A stretch of DNA of 64,000 nt from RHKX01 sp964497825. Lineage in GTDB: Bacteria; Actinomycetota; Thermoleophilia; Solirubrobacterales; 70-9. Position 1 is the stretch's first letter. Every line of letters starts with the position of its first letter. The notes beneath the pieces are model-generated. The model saw only the letters and a list, made by a program, of their open reading frames with translations. It was not told where the DNA came from and searched no databases. A program made the position numbers and the translations under genes. Positions 46,996 through 55,828 of the stretch are shown piece after piece. The stretch spans positions 1-64,000 of the forward strand of contig CAZCFA010000003.1 in the NCBI GenBank assembly GCA_964497825.1, in the 5' to 3' direction.

Positions 46996-48738
46996 TCAGG
47001 CGGCGGCCCGGCGGCCGCGGAGGCCGGCGCGGCGCCGCGCTCGCTTGGCGTCCTTGAGGATTCGCTGGGCGGCGTTGTGGCCGCTGGCCGCCATCACGCC
47101 GCCGCCGGGGTGGGTGCCGGCCGCGCACAGGTACAGGCCCTCGAGCGGCGTCGCGTACTGGGCGAGCGCCGGCGCCGGCCGCATGAACGCCATCTGCGCG
47201 ATGTCCTGCTCGCCCTGGAAGATGTTGCCGCCCTGGAGGCCGAAGATGTCCTCGAGGTCGGGCGGGGCGAGCACCTCGCGCTCGGCGACCGCATCGGGCA
47301 GGTTCGGCGCGAACTGGGCCATGTTGGCGACGCAGGTGTCGCCGTAGCGCTCGCGGTCGCCGTCCTTCCACTGCTCGCGCCGCGAGGGCCCGTACTGGGT
47401 GAACATCGTCGCGATCCAGCGATCGTCATCGGTCAGCGAGGGGTCGATCGAGCTCGGCACCTCGAGCTCGCTGTAGGGGTTGGCGCTGGGGACGCCGCGG
47501 ACCGCGTCCTGCCAGGCGCGCTCCAGGTAGTCCAGCGACGGGCAGTAGTTGACGCCGGCGGTCAGCAGCTGCTGTGCCTCCTCCTCGCTGAGGCCCGGCA
47601 GCCCCGAGTAGTCGGGCGGCTCCTCGAGCACCATGTTGACCTTGACCGAGGCGCCGCGGGTGCGGTAGGCCTCGATGTCCTCGCGGACCTCGTCGGGGAA
47701 GTTGTCGCCGCCGGCGAGCTCGAGGATCGTCGTCTTCGGGTGGGCCCCGGAGGCGACGACCGGCGCCCGGAAGCTGGTGCCGTCGGCGAGCGTCACGCCC
47801 TGCACGCGACCGCCCGCGGGATCGGTGTCGATGCTGACGACCTCGGCATCGGTGCGGATCTCGGCGCCGTGGGCGCGGGCGCTGGCGGCGATCGCCTCGC
47901 TGATCGCGCCCATGCCGCCGATCACCTGCCCCCAGGAGCCGACCTGGCCGTCGAGCTCACCGAGCGCATGGTGCAGCAGGTTGTAGGCGGTGCCCGGGGA
48001 GTAGGGGCCGGCCCAGACGCCGACGACGCCGGTCGAGGCGATCGAGCCCTTCAGGTAGTCGTTCTCGAACAGCGAGTCGAGCCAGTCGCCGACGCTCATC
48101 GTGAAGATCCGGACGAGTTGCTGGACGTCGCGCTTCGGCATCCCGGCGACGCGGGCGGCGTCGCGCAGGATCGAGGCGATGTCGGCCGGCGCCTTCGAGC
48201 CCAGCGCCGGCGGCTGGCGGATCATCAGCGGCCGCACGAAGTCGGCGGCCATGAACAGCAGCTCCTCGAAGCGGCCGTAGCGCTCGGCGTCGCGGCGGCT
48301 GAACTTGGCGATCGACCGCTGCGTCTTGACGACGTCGTCGTGGAAGATGATCGGCCCCTCGGGCGTCATCGCCGCGTAGGCCGGATCGAGCGGATGGGCG
48401 CGGTAGCCGAACCGCTTCAGCTCGAGCTCGTCGACGACCTTCGGCTGCAGCATCGAGACCACGTAGGAGGCGCGGGAGACGCGCGCGCCCGGCCACACCT
48501 CCTCGGTCACGCAGGCGCCGCCGAGGATCGGGCGCCGCTCGAGGATCAGCGTCCGCATCCCGGCGCGGGCGAGGTAGGCGCCGGTGGTGAGGCCGTTGTG
48601 GCCGCCGCCGACGACGATCGCGTCATAGGAGCCGCCGCCGGTCGTCGCGGGCGCGCTCGGGCGTTCGGGCGCGCCCGGCACAGCTCCGTTGTCGCTGTTG
48701 GCAGGGCCGCTGGACGTGGGTGCTGAGCTCGACTCCAT
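46996..48738 (-). CDS. FAD-dependent oxidoreductase, phytoene-desaturase/PYROXD2-like (paralogue)
   Basis: A 580-residue flavoprotein with 'DAIVVGGGHNGLTTGAYLAR' at about residue 38, 'ILERRPILGGACVTEE' and the C-terminal 'LEGLYLCAAGTHPGGGVMAA'. It is the long paralogue of 40311-41951. A 35-residue Ser/Pro/Gly-rich head precedes the fold. It is divergent from the class III aminotransferase. Its promoter has TAGGCT six bases before the ATG (near-leaderless) and the palindrome TTGACTACAAAGTCA at the -35 position, shared with the acyl-CoA dehydrogenase gene. It is presumably an oxidase for an amine-derived compound. Confidence 0.9.
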   Translation of the reverse strand: MESSSAPTSSGPANSDNGAVPGAPERPSAPATTGGGSYDAIVVGGGHNGLTTGAYLARAGMRTLILERRPILGGACVTEEVWPGARVSRASYVVSMLQPKVVDELELKRFGYRAHPLDPAYAAMTPEGPIIFHDDVVKTQRSIAKFSRRDAERYGRFEELLFMAADFVRPLMIRQPPALGSKAPADIASILRDAARVAGMPKRDVQQLVRIFTMSVGDWLDSLFENDYLKGSIASTGVVGVWAGPYSPGTAYNLLHHALGELDGQVGSWGQVIGGMGAISEAIAASARAHGAEIRTDAEVVSIDTDPAGGRVQGVTLADGTSFRAPVVASGAHPKTTILELAGGDNFPDEVREDIEAYRTRGASVKVNMVLEEPPDYSGLPGLSEEEAQQLLTAGVNYCPSLDYLERAWQDAVRGVPSANPYSELEVPSSIDPSLTDDDRWIATMFTQYGPSRREQWKDGDRERYGDTCVANMAQFAPNLPDAVAEREVLAPPDLEDIFGLQGGNIFQGEQDIAQMAFMRPAPALAQYATPLEGLYLCAAGTHPGGGVMAASGHNAAQRILKDAKRARRRAGLRGRRAAA

Positions 48739-48744
48739 CGGCGC

Positions 48745-48783
48745 AGCCTAACAGGAGGATTGTCGGATTGACTACAAAGTCAG
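48745..48783 (-). promoter_or_regulatory. Promoter with palindromic operator, FAD oxidoreductase gene
   Basis: Read on the minus strand: operator TTGACTACAAAGTCA (plus-strand 48768-48782; one arm ends in a mismatch), 17 bases, then TAGGCT (48750-48745) preceded by TGT, then six bases to the ATG. The transcript should have almost no leader. The same palindrome and layout recur at 55733-55770. Confidence 0.7.
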
Positions 48784-48845
48784 CCGGGGTCCGCCACGGG
48801 CGGTGCACGGAGCGTGATCGGGGCCGCTGGCTATGCTCAGCCGCC

Positions 48846-50219
48846 ATGAGCGAACTGCAAGAACGCGCCAAGCGGCACCTGATGCTGCATTTCTCCGACA
48901 TGACCCTCGAGCCGGAGGACATCCCGATCCTCGTCCGCGGCGACGGCTGCTACATCTACGACGACGCCGGCAACCGGATGATCGACGGCCTCTCCGGCCT
49001 CTACTGCACCAACCTCGGCCACTCGCACGGGGAGGAGATCGGCGTCGCGGCGGCGGCGCAGATGGCGACGCTGCCGTTCACGACGAACTGGACGACGGCG
49101 CACCCGCCCTCGATCGACCTGGCGACGAAGCTCGCCGAGCTCGCCCCGGACGGATTCGAGCGCACCTTCTTCACCTCCGGCGGCTCCGAGGCGGTCGAGT
49201 CCGCCTACAAGATGGCGCGCCAGTGGCACGAGGCCAACGGCGAGCCCGAGCGCAAGAAGGTGATCGCCCGCCGCGGCTCCTACCACGGGACCTCGCTCGG
49301 GGCGCTCTCGTTCACCGGTATCCCGATCTGCCGGACGGCGTTCGAGCCGCCGGCGGTGCCGACGATGCACGTCGCCAACACCAACGCCTACCGCCACCCC
49401 GCCGGCGGCGAGGAGGCCGGCTTCACGCGGGCGCTGCTCGAGGAGCTCGAGGCCGTGATCGAGTTCGAGCGGCCGGAGACGATCGCGATGATCATCATGG
49501 AGCCGGTCCAGAACGCGGGCGGCTCGATCACGCCGCCGGCTGGCTACTGGGACGGCCTGCGCGAGCTCTGCGACCGCCACGGGATCCTGCTCGTCTCCGA
49601 CGAGGTGATCTGCGCGTTCGGCCGGATCGGCGAGTGGTTCGGGGCGCAGCGGCTCGGCTCGCAGCCCGACATGATCACCTTCGCCAAGGGGCTGACCGGC
49701 GCCCACTTCTCGATGGGCGGCCTGCTGATGCACGAGCGGATCGCCGAGCCGTTCTTGACCGGCAAGGAGGACTACCTGCACGGGATCACGTTCGGCGGTC
49801 ACCCGGTCGGCGCGACGGTCGCGCTGAAGACGATCGAGATCATGGAGCGCGAGAACGTGATCGACAACGTCCGCGGCAACGAGCCGAAGGCGCTCGAGCT
49901 GCTCAACGACCTCAAGGACATCCCGATCGTCGGCGACGTCCGCGGCATGGGCCACTTCTTCGCGATCGAGGTCGTCAAGGACCAGGACAGCCGCGAGGAG
50001 CTGACCGAGGACGAGGCGGGCTGGCTGCTCAAGGACGTGCTCTCCGACAAGCTCTACGAGGACGGGATGATCTGCCGGCTCGACGACCGCGCCGAGCCGA
50101 TCGTCCAGATCGCGCCGCCGCTGGTCGCCGACATCGCCCTGTTCGAGGAGATCACCGCGATCCTCCGCGACGGGCTGACGCTCGCGGCCGAGCAGCTCGA
50201 GAGCGGCAAGCCGGCGTAG
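48846..50219 (+). CDS. Class III (omega) aminotransferase
   Basis: A 457-residue PLP enzyme from the ATG at 48846. Motifs: 'GLYCTNLGHSHGEEIG' (about 50), 'FFTSGGSEAVESAYKMARQW' (PLP phosphate loop), 'RRGSYHGTSLGALSFTG', 'LVSDEVICAFGRIGEWFG' (Asp for the pyridine nitrogen) and the Schiff-base Lys in 'ITFAKGLTGAHFSMGG' (about 280). This branch transfers amino groups from amines such as putrescine, beta-alanine or gamma-aminobutyrate to pyruvate or 2-oxoglutarate. Amine oxidase, polyamine importer and CoA-ligase genes nearby favour polyamine catabolism. Confidence 0.93.
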   Translation: MSELQERAKRHLMLHFSDMTLEPEDIPILVRGDGCYIYDDAGNRMIDGLSGLYCTNLGHSHGEEIGVAAAAQMATLPFTTNWTTAHPPSIDLATKLAELAPDGFERTFFTSGGSEAVESAYKMARQWHEANGEPERKKVIARRGSYHGTSLGALSFTGIPICRTAFEPPAVPTMHVANTNAYRHPAGGEEAGFTRALLEELEAVIEFERPETIAMIIMEPVQNAGGSITPPAGYWDGLRELCDRHGILLVSDEVICAFGRIGEWFGAQRLGSQPDMITFAKGLTGAHFSMGGLLMHERIAEPFLTGKEDYLHGITFGGHPVGATVALKTIEIMERENVIDNVRGNEPKALELLNDLKDIPIVGDVRGMGHFFAIEVVKDQDSREELTEDEAGWLLKDVLSDKLYEDGMICRLDDRAEPIVQIAPPLVADIALFEEITAILRDGLTLAAEQLESGKPA

Positions 50220-50258
50220 GCGGATGGCGGCGCCCGACGCCCCGGGATCCGGCCGCTG

Positions 50259-51461
50259 ATGGCGGCCGCCCGGGCGCTCGTCGTCGGCGCCGGGCTGGCG
50301 GGGCTGAGCGCCGCCGATGAGCTGCGCCGGCGCGGCTGCGAGCCGGTCGTGCTCGAGGCGCGCGAGCGGGTCGGCGGCCGGGTCCACTCGCGAACGCTCG
50401 CCAACGGCGCCGTCGTCGAGATCGGGGCGGAGTTCATCCTGCCCGGCTGCCGCGCGGTGCTCGAGCTCGTCGACCGCTTCGGCCTCGGCCTCTGGGACAA
50501 GGGGATGCGTTACGGGCGCCGCGATCCGCGTGGGGTCGAGGTCGCGCCGGAGGCGCTCGAGCGGGCGTCGCGGCAGATCGCGGCGGCGCTCGCCGACGGC
50601 GCCGGCGGCTCGGCCCGCGGGCTGCTCGACGAGCTGCCGCTCGACGACGGCGCCCGCGAGGCGATCCTGGCGCGGACCGAGGTCTCGGCGGCGGCGCCCG
50701 CCGACCTGGTGCCGGCGCACGAGCTCGGCTCGCTGGCGCGGCTGAGCGCCGATCCGGCGCCGAGCGTCGCCGGCGGCAACCAGCGGCTCGCCGAGGCGCT
50801 CGCCGCCGAGCTCGGCGACCGGGTCCGGCTCGGCGAGCCGGTCCGCGAGCTGCGCTGGGGCGAGCGCGGCGTCGTCGCCCGGACCGGCGGCGGCGAGCTC
50901 GAGGCGGACGCCTGCGTGATCGCCGTCCCGGCGACGGTGATCGGGCGGATCAGATTCGACCCGCCGCTGCCGCGCGAGCTCGCCGAGGCGCTCGCCTCGA
51001 TCCGCTACGGCCACGCCGCGAAGCTGTTTCTGCCGCTGCGCTCGACGAGCGCCGCCCCGAGCGCGACGCTGGCGGTTCCCGACCGCTACTGGGCCTGGAC
51101 CGCGACCGGCGACGACGAGCGCGAGATCCAGCCGGTGCTGCACGCCTTCGCCGGCTCGGGGCCGGCGCTGGAGCGGCTCGAGGTCGAGCGCGGGCCGCAG
51201 CGCTGGAGTGAGCGGCTCGCCGCGCTGCGGCCCGACCTCGACCTGGACCTCGACCCCGGGGCGGCGCTGCTGTCGACCTGGGATGACCAGCCCTGGACCG
51301 CCGCCGCCTACTCGCTGGCGCCGCCGGCGGCGACGGTCGAGCGGATCGTCGCCGGGGCCGGCCCGCTCAGCTTCGCGGGCGAGCACCTCGCGGGCGAGTT
51401 CGGCGCGCTGATGGAGGGCGCGATCCGCAGCGGCCGGGCGGCGGCCGCGCGGGTGGCGTGA
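50259..51461 (+). CDS. Cytosolic flavin amine oxidase
   Basis: A 400-residue FAD amine oxidase without a signal peptide. FAD motifs: 'ALVVGAGLAGLSAADELRRR' (about residue 5), 'ERVGGRVHSRTLANGAVVE' and the C-terminal 'GPLSFAGEHLAGEFGALMEG'. It would oxidise an imported amine to the aldehyde plus ammonia and hydrogen peroxide. It follows the omega-aminotransferase by 39 bases on the same strand, probably one operon. It is related to the Tat-exported enzyme at 17471. Confidence 0.9.
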   Translation: MAAARALVVGAGLAGLSAADELRRRGCEPVVLEARERVGGRVHSRTLANGAVVEIGAEFILPGCRAVLELVDRFGLGLWDKGMRYGRRDPRGVEVAPEALERASRQIAAALADGAGGSARGLLDELPLDDGAREAILARTEVSAAAPADLVPAHELGSLARLSADPAPSVAGGNQRLAEALAAELGDRVRLGEPVRELRWGERGVVARTGGGELEADACVIAVPATVIGRIRFDPPLPRELAEALASIRYGHAAKLFLPLRSTSAAPSATLAVPDRYWAWTATGDDEREIQPVLHAFAGSGPALERLEVERGPQRWSERLAALRPDLDLDLDPGAALLSTWDDQPWTAAAYSLAPPAATVERIVAGAGPLSFAGEHLAGEFGALMEGAIRSGRAAAARVA

Positions 51462-51539
51462 CGCGTGGCACGTGACGCATCGAGCATGACGCATGCCGCA
51501 TGAGCCTCCACGGCCGCTCGCAAGCTCGCGCGGCTGGTC

Positions 51540-51935
51540 TCAGGCGAGCGCTGCGGGGAGGGTCTCGAACCCTTCCGATCGGGCTGCGTCGTGGAGGCGG
51601 CGGTCGAAGGTGGCGACGATGAGATCGCTCGCGGCGACGATCGAGGCTGAGGCGAGCTGGATCGCATCCAGGCTCTTCAGGCGATGCGCCTGAGCGAGCG
51701 CAACCGCTCGTACGCACAGGCCCGGTGAGAGGCCGACGACGTCGAACTCGCTCCAGTCGCGTCGAGCTCGTCGAGCTGCGATCGCCTCGGGCGCGAGCAC
51801 CCGGAGCGTTTCAACGAAGGTGATCTGTGACGCTATCCATGCGCTTGCGTCGCTCATCGCCGCCTCGACCGAGGCGCTTCCAGGCTCCTCGAGATAGCGC
51901 TTCACCAGGGCGCTGGAGTCGAGATACAGGTTCAA
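51540..51935 (-). CDS. VapC-type PIN-domain toxin
   Basis: A 131-residue PIN-domain RNase with 'LYLDSSALVKRYLEEPGS' (first catalytic Asp), 'TFVETLRVLAP' (Glu), 'LKSLDAIQLASA' (third acidic) and 'LIVATFDRRLHDAAR' (fourth Asp). It cuts RNA when released from its antitoxin. Its start overlaps the antitoxin gene stop by four bases. Confidence 0.9.
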   Translation of the reverse strand: MNLYLDSSALVKRYLEEPGSASVEAAMSDASAWIASQITFVETLRVLAPEAIAARRARRDWSEFDVVGLSPGLCVRAVALAQAHRLKSLDAIQLASASIVAASDLIVATFDRRLHDAARSEGFETLPAALA

Positions 51936-52225
51936 TCGCGCTCGGCCTCGCGGTCGGCGATTATCCGATCGGAGCCTGACGGCGCGCCGGGGGGCAGCTT
52001 CGTGCGCGGTGGTGGCGGCGGAAGCGGGCCCGTGTTCTTCCGCCGGGTCACGAGACCTTGCGTGGCAAGCTCGTCCATCCGTTCGTCGTAGGCTCGCCTC
52101 CGCGGTGGAACGATCTCCGCGACCGGCTTCCCGTGGTTGGTCACGCGGATCGACTCGCCGGCCTCGATCGCGCGGATCGTCTCGCTCAGCTTCGCCTTCA
52201 GCTCCCTGATCCCGATCTCGCGCAT
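51932..52225 (-). CDS. Phd/YefM-type antitoxin of the VapBC pair
   Basis: From the ATG at 52225 the protein has 97 residues. It starts with the prevent-host-death fold, 'REIGIRELKAKLSETIRAIE' and 'ESIRVTNHGKPVAEIVP', which binds operator DNA. A Pro-rich C-terminal tail (GPLPPPPPRTKLPPG) probably wraps the toxin. It overlaps the toxin gene and lies downstream of an inverted-repeat operator. Confidence 0.9.
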   Translation of the reverse strand: MREIGIRELKAKLSETIRAIEAGESIRVTNHGKPVAEIVPPRRRAYDERMDELATQGLVTRRKNTGPLPPPPPRTKLPPGAPSGSDRIIADREAERD

Positions 52226-52229
52226 TGCA

Positions 52230-52251
52230 ACCACATCGTAACCTATGTGGT
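52230..52251. promoter_or_regulatory. Inverted-repeat operator of the toxin-antitoxin genes
   Basis: ACCACAT (52230-52236) and ATGTGGT (52245-52251) form a perfect 7-bp inverted repeat with an eight-base spacer, ending five bases before the antitoxin ATG on the minus strand and covering the start site. AT-rich TATATGAC just upstream (minus strand) can serve as -10. This is a typical autoregulatory site. Confidence 0.75.
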
Positions 52252-52329
52252 CATATATCATCCAAGCCTCACGATCGATCAACCCCGCCGCTGCGACCGG
52301 CGCCCCGCGGAGGCCCGAATCAAGCCACA

Positions 52330-54492
52330 TCAGCGCCGCCGGGCGACGGCGTCGACGGCGATGCAGCCGCCGGCGCCGGCGATCAGCGGGTTCAGCTCGA
52401 GCAGCGCCAGATCGGCCGCCAGCAGGACGTCGCCGGCGGTCGCGGCCGCGCGCGCGATCGCGCCGAGGTCGACCGGCTCAACGCCGCGGCCGCCGGTCAG
52501 AAGCGGCGCCGCGCGCAGCGAGCGCAGCGCCCGCTCGATCCGCTCGGGAGCGGCGGGGAGCGGGATCACGGCGACGTCGGCGAGCGCCTCGGTCCAGATC
52601 CCGCCGAGGCCGACGACGAGCGCCGGCACGACCCCGTCGCGGCTCGCGGCGACCAGCAGCTCGACGCCGGGCGCCGCCATCTCCTCGACCAGCAGCTCCG
52701 CGCCCCGGGCCGCGGGCAGCGCCAGCAGGCGCTCGGCCTCGGCCCGCAGGGCAGGCTCGCCCGTGACCCCGACCGCGATCGCACCGAGCTCGCTCTTGTG
52801 CTGGATCCGCGGCGAGGAGAGCTTGAGCACGAGCGGGGCCCGGAGCCCGGCGGCGGCGGCGACGCAGCCGTCGGCGTCGGCCGCCGGGGCGCCGGCGGGA
52901 ACCGCGATGCCGGCGGCCGCGAGCAGCGACTTCGCCTCCGCCTCGCCGAGCCAGGCGCCGGTTGCGGCGCTCGCGCCCGCGGCGGCTGAAGCGCCGGCCT
53001 CGTCGCCGGCGGCCGCCCGCGCCGCGGCGGCCGTCCCGCCCGCGCCGCTCGCCGCCGCGGCGGCGATCGCCCGCAGACGGTCGGGGTCGGCGCCGCGGCG
53101 GCGCAGCTCGCGGGAGCAGAGGATCGCGATGCTGAGCCCGCCGACCGAGGCGATGCCGGCGGCGGCGAGCTCGCGGATCACGCCCTCGGAGATCAGGTCG
53201 GGAAGCGTCGAGGCGAACAGCGGCGCGGCCGAGTGGGCGCCGTCGCCGACGGCGCCGGCGGCGAGCCCGGCGCGGGTCGCCTCCCAGCCGACCGCGGCCT
53301 CGGCCGAGAGGTCGGAGGGGGTGTCGTGGAAGATCAGCAGCTGGTCGATCGCGGGGTCGGCGGCGACGGTGGCGACGATCGCCCGCAGCCGTTCGGTCTC
53401 GGCCCAGATCAGCGAGGTGTAGTCGAGCGGGTTGCCGGCGGTGGCGGCGCCGGGCAGCAGCGCGGCGAGCCGCTCGCGGGTCGGCGCCGACAGCGGCGGC
53501 AGCTCGACGCCGAGCCGCTCGGCCTCGTCGGCGGCGTTGCCGGAGTCGCCGCCGGAGCAGGTCAGGATCGCGAGCCCGCCCGCGTCGTCCCCGTTCGGGC
53601 CGGGACGCGGCCGCGCCCGTGGCTCCGCCAGCACCCGGGCGAGCTCGAGCAGCTCGTGCGGGTTGCTGGCCCACGAGGCCCCGGCCTCCTCGATCAGCGA
53701 GCGGAACACGCGCTGGTCGCCGGCGAGGGCGCCGGTGTGGGCGCTCGCCGCCGCGGCGCCGGCGCCCGAGGAGCCGACCTTGAGCACGACTACGCGGACG
53801 TCGCGCTGCGCGCAGCGGGCGAGCGCCTCGGCGAGCTTGGCGCCGTCGCCGTCGGATTCGAGGAACAGCGCGATCGAGCGGACGCCGTCGCGCCCGCTCA
53901 GCGCCAGCAGCCAGTCGCCGGCGTCGCAGACGGCGCCGTTGCCGGTCGAGACGACGGTGTGGAAGCCGGTCGCGCGGCGGCTGCCGAGCGCGTTGACGGC
54001 GACGTTGCCGCTCTGGGAGACGAGCGCGACCCCGCCCGCCTCGATTGCCCGCAGCGAGTCGCCCCAGATCGCGGCGCGCTCGTTGACGCTGACGATCCCG
54101 TTGCCGTTGGGGCCGCAGACCGGCAGCCCGGCGGCGAGCGCGGCGCTGCGCAGCCGCCGCTCGAGCTCGCGGCCCCCGGCGACCTCGCCGAAGCCGGCGG
54201 AGACGACGACGGCGCCGCCGCAGCCGCGCCGCGCCGCCGCCTCGATCGCGTCCGGGACCGCGGCCGCGGGCACGGCGACGGCGAGCGCGTCGACCGGCTC
54301 GGGCAGCTGCTCGATCGATGCGACGCAGGCGACGTCGCGGACCGCCTCACGGCGGGGGTTGATCCCCCAGAGCTCGCCGTCGTAGCCGATTGCCTCGAGG
54401 TTGCGGAGGATCGTGTTGCCGTAGGACTCGGCGCGGTCGGTGGCGCCGAGGACCGCGATCGAGCGTGGGGCCAAAAGCGGCGTCAGGTCCAT
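52330..54492 (-). CDS. ADP-forming acyl-CoA synthetase (acetate-CoA ligase type), fused alpha and beta subunits
   Basis: A 720-residue protein from the ATG at 54492. In order: CoA-binding domain 'RSIAVLGATDRAESYGNTIL', the two succinyl-CoA-ligase-like flavodoxin domains with 'VCGPNGNGIVSVNE' and 'VALVSQSGNVAVNALG', the phospho-His region 'AASAHTGALAGDQRVF', then an ATP-grasp domain starting at 'GEAEAKSLLAAAGIAVPAG' with 'PLVLKLSSPRIQHKSELGAI' and 'EEMAAPGVELLVAASRDG'. It makes acyl-CoA from an acid, ATP and CoA (or the reverse). It starts 13 bases after the acyl-CoA dehydrogenase stop, so the two form an operon that would activate and then dehydrogenate an acid. Confidence 0.92.
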   Translation of the reverse strand: MDLTPLLAPRSIAVLGATDRAESYGNTILRNLEAIGYDGELWGINPRREAVRDVACVASIEQLPEPVDALAVAVPAAAVPDAIEAAARRGCGGAVVVSAGFGEVAGGRELERRLRSAALAAGLPVCGPNGNGIVSVNERAAIWGDSLRAIEAGGVALVSQSGNVAVNALGSRRATGFHTVVSTGNGAVCDAGDWLLALSGRDGVRSIALFLESDGDGAKLAEALARCAQRDVRVVVLKVGSSGAGAAAASAHTGALAGDQRVFRSLIEEAGASWASNPHELLELARVLAEPRARPRPGPNGDDAGGLAILTCSGGDSGNAADEAERLGVELPPLSAPTRERLAALLPGAATAGNPLDYTSLIWAETERLRAIVATVAADPAIDQLLIFHDTPSDLSAEAAVGWEATRAGLAAGAVGDGAHSAAPLFASTLPDLISEGVIRELAAAGIASVGGLSIAILCSRELRRRGADPDRLRAIAAAAASGAGGTAAAARAAAGDEAGASAAAGASAATGAWLGEAEAKSLLAAAGIAVPAGAPAADADGCVAAAAGLRAPLVLKLSSPRIQHKSELGAIAVGVTGEPALRAEAERLLALPAARGAELLVEEMAAPGVELLVAASRDGVVPALVVGLGGIWTEALADVAVIPLPAAPERIERALRSLRAAPLLTGGRGVEPVDLGAIARAAATAGDVLLAADLALLELNPLIAGAGGCIAVDAVARRR

Positions 54493-54505
54493 GACGCCAG
54501 CGGGG

Positions 54506-55723
54506 TCAGTGCAGCATCCGCTCGACGCCGCGGCGCTCGAGGCCACGGGTCACGATCAGCCGTTGGATCTCGCTCGTGCCCTCCCAGATCCGGTCGACGC
54601 GGAGCTCGCGCAGCAGCCGCTCGGCGACGTTCGAGCGCAGGTATCCGCGGCCGCCGAACGCCTGCACGCAGCGGTCGGCGCAGCGCCAGGCGGCCTCGCT
54701 GGTGAACAGCTTCGCCATCGATGCCTTGTTGTGGATCAGCTTCGGGTCGGCGCCGGCGTCGGCGAGCTCGGCCACGGTCAGCGTCAGCAGCCGCCCGGCG
54801 GCGGCGTCGGCGGCGGAGTCGGCGAGCGGGAACGCGACGCCCTGGTGGTCGAGGATGCGGCGGCCGCCCTGCTCGCGCCCGGCCGCCCAGGCGACGGTCT
54901 CGTCGAGCAGCCGCCACATCGCGCCGACGCAGCGGGCCGCGATCGCGAGCCGCTCCTCCATGAACCAGGCGCGCTGCAGGTCCTCGCCGCCGCCGACGCC
55001 GCCGATCACGTCGTCGGGGCCGACCTCGACGTCGCGGAAGACGATCGTCGGGTGGCCGTCGGGGTAGTTGTGGGTGAAGTCGGGGTCGTCGACGTATTCG
55101 ATGCCGGGCAGCGAGCGATCGACGACGAACAGCGTCGGCAGCGACTCGCCGTCCTCGAGCAGGTTCGCCATCACGACGATCACCGAGCAGACGTCGCCGG
55201 AGGTCACGAACCACTTCTCGCCGTTGATCCGGAAGCCGCCGTCGCTGCGCTCGGCGGTCGCCCTGATCGCCGAGGGATCGGATCCGGCGTCGCGCTCGGT
55301 CACCGCGTAGGCGTCGCGAATCTCGCCCCGCAGCAGCGGCTCGAGGTAGCGGCGGCGGTGCTCGGCGGAGGCGTGCTCCCAGACGTTGTAGCCGTTCGGG
55401 ATGTGCCAGTGGATCGCGTTGGTCGAGCGCCCGTACTGCTCCTCGACCAGCGCCCACTGCATCCGGGTGAACCCCTGGCCGCCATCCTCGACGGCGTGCA
55501 GCGGGCCGTTGAGCCGGGCGGCGATCGCCTCGCGCTTGACCTCCGCGATCACCTCGTCGGGGAGGATGCCGCCGCCGCGCTCGGCCTGCTCCTCGAGCGG
55601 GATCAGCACCTCCTCGGTGAAGCGGCGGGCGCGCAGCGCGATCGCGCGGGTTTGCTCGTCGAGCTCGAACGGAAGCTCGGCGACGGACTGGGGGGACTCT
55701 GGGGCGAGCGACTTGACCTCCAT
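54506..55723 (-). CDS. Acyl-CoA dehydrogenase family protein
   Basis: A 405-residue flavoenzyme with 'AYAVTERDAGSDPSAIRATA' (substrate/FAD loop), 'FRINGEKWFVTSGDVCSVIV', the 'VDRSLPGIEY' beta domain and the C-terminal 'QAFGGRGYLRSNVAERLLRE' through 'IWEGTSEIQRLIVTRGL'. This branch includes crotonobetainyl-/carnitinyl-CoA dehydrogenases and medium-chain enzymes. It is the first gene of the operon with the ADP-forming acyl-CoA synthetase. The promoter is near-leaderless and carries the shared palindrome at 55755-55770. Confidence 0.92.
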   Translation of the reverse strand: MEVKSLAPESPQSVAELPFELDEQTRAIALRARRFTEEVLIPLEEQAERGGGILPDEVIAEVKREAIAARLNGPLHAVEDGGQGFTRMQWALVEEQYGRSTNAIHWHIPNGYNVWEHASAEHRRRYLEPLLRGEIRDAYAVTERDAGSDPSAIRATAERSDGGFRINGEKWFVTSGDVCSVIVVMANLLEDGESLPTLFVVDRSLPGIEYVDDPDFTHNYPDGHPTIVFRDVEVGPDDVIGGVGGGEDLQRAWFMEERLAIAARCVGAMWRLLDETVAWAAGREQGGRRILDHQGVAFPLADSAADAAAGRLLTLTVAELADAGADPKLIHNKASMAKLFTSEAAWRCADRCVQAFGGRGYLRSNVAERLLRELRVDRIWEGTSEIQRLIVTRGLERRGVERMLH

Positions 55724-55732
55724 CGAGCGCGC

Positions 55733-55770
55733 ACTCTAACATGAGCTTGACCTATTGACTACAAAGTCAA
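55733..55770 (-). promoter_or_regulatory. Promoter with perfect palindromic operator, acyl-CoA dehydrogenase gene
   Basis: Read on the minus strand: operator TTGACTTTGTAGTCAA (plus-strand 55755-55770, a perfect 6-4-6 inverted repeat), 16 bases, then TAGAGT (55738-55733) preceded by TGT, then nine bases to the ATG. The operator occupies the -35 position, as at 48768, so binding there should control polymerase access. Confidence 0.72.
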
Positions 55771-55828
55771 TCGGGAGTCTCGACGGGGCTTCTCACCGGC
55801 AATCGCGACGGACATCGCGGAGGGCGAC

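Noticed and set aside
48837..51494. Minus-strand frame of 885 residues opposite the aminotransferase and amine oxidase
   Set aside because: Antisense to two enzymes with intact active-site motifs; composition is unlike a protein.
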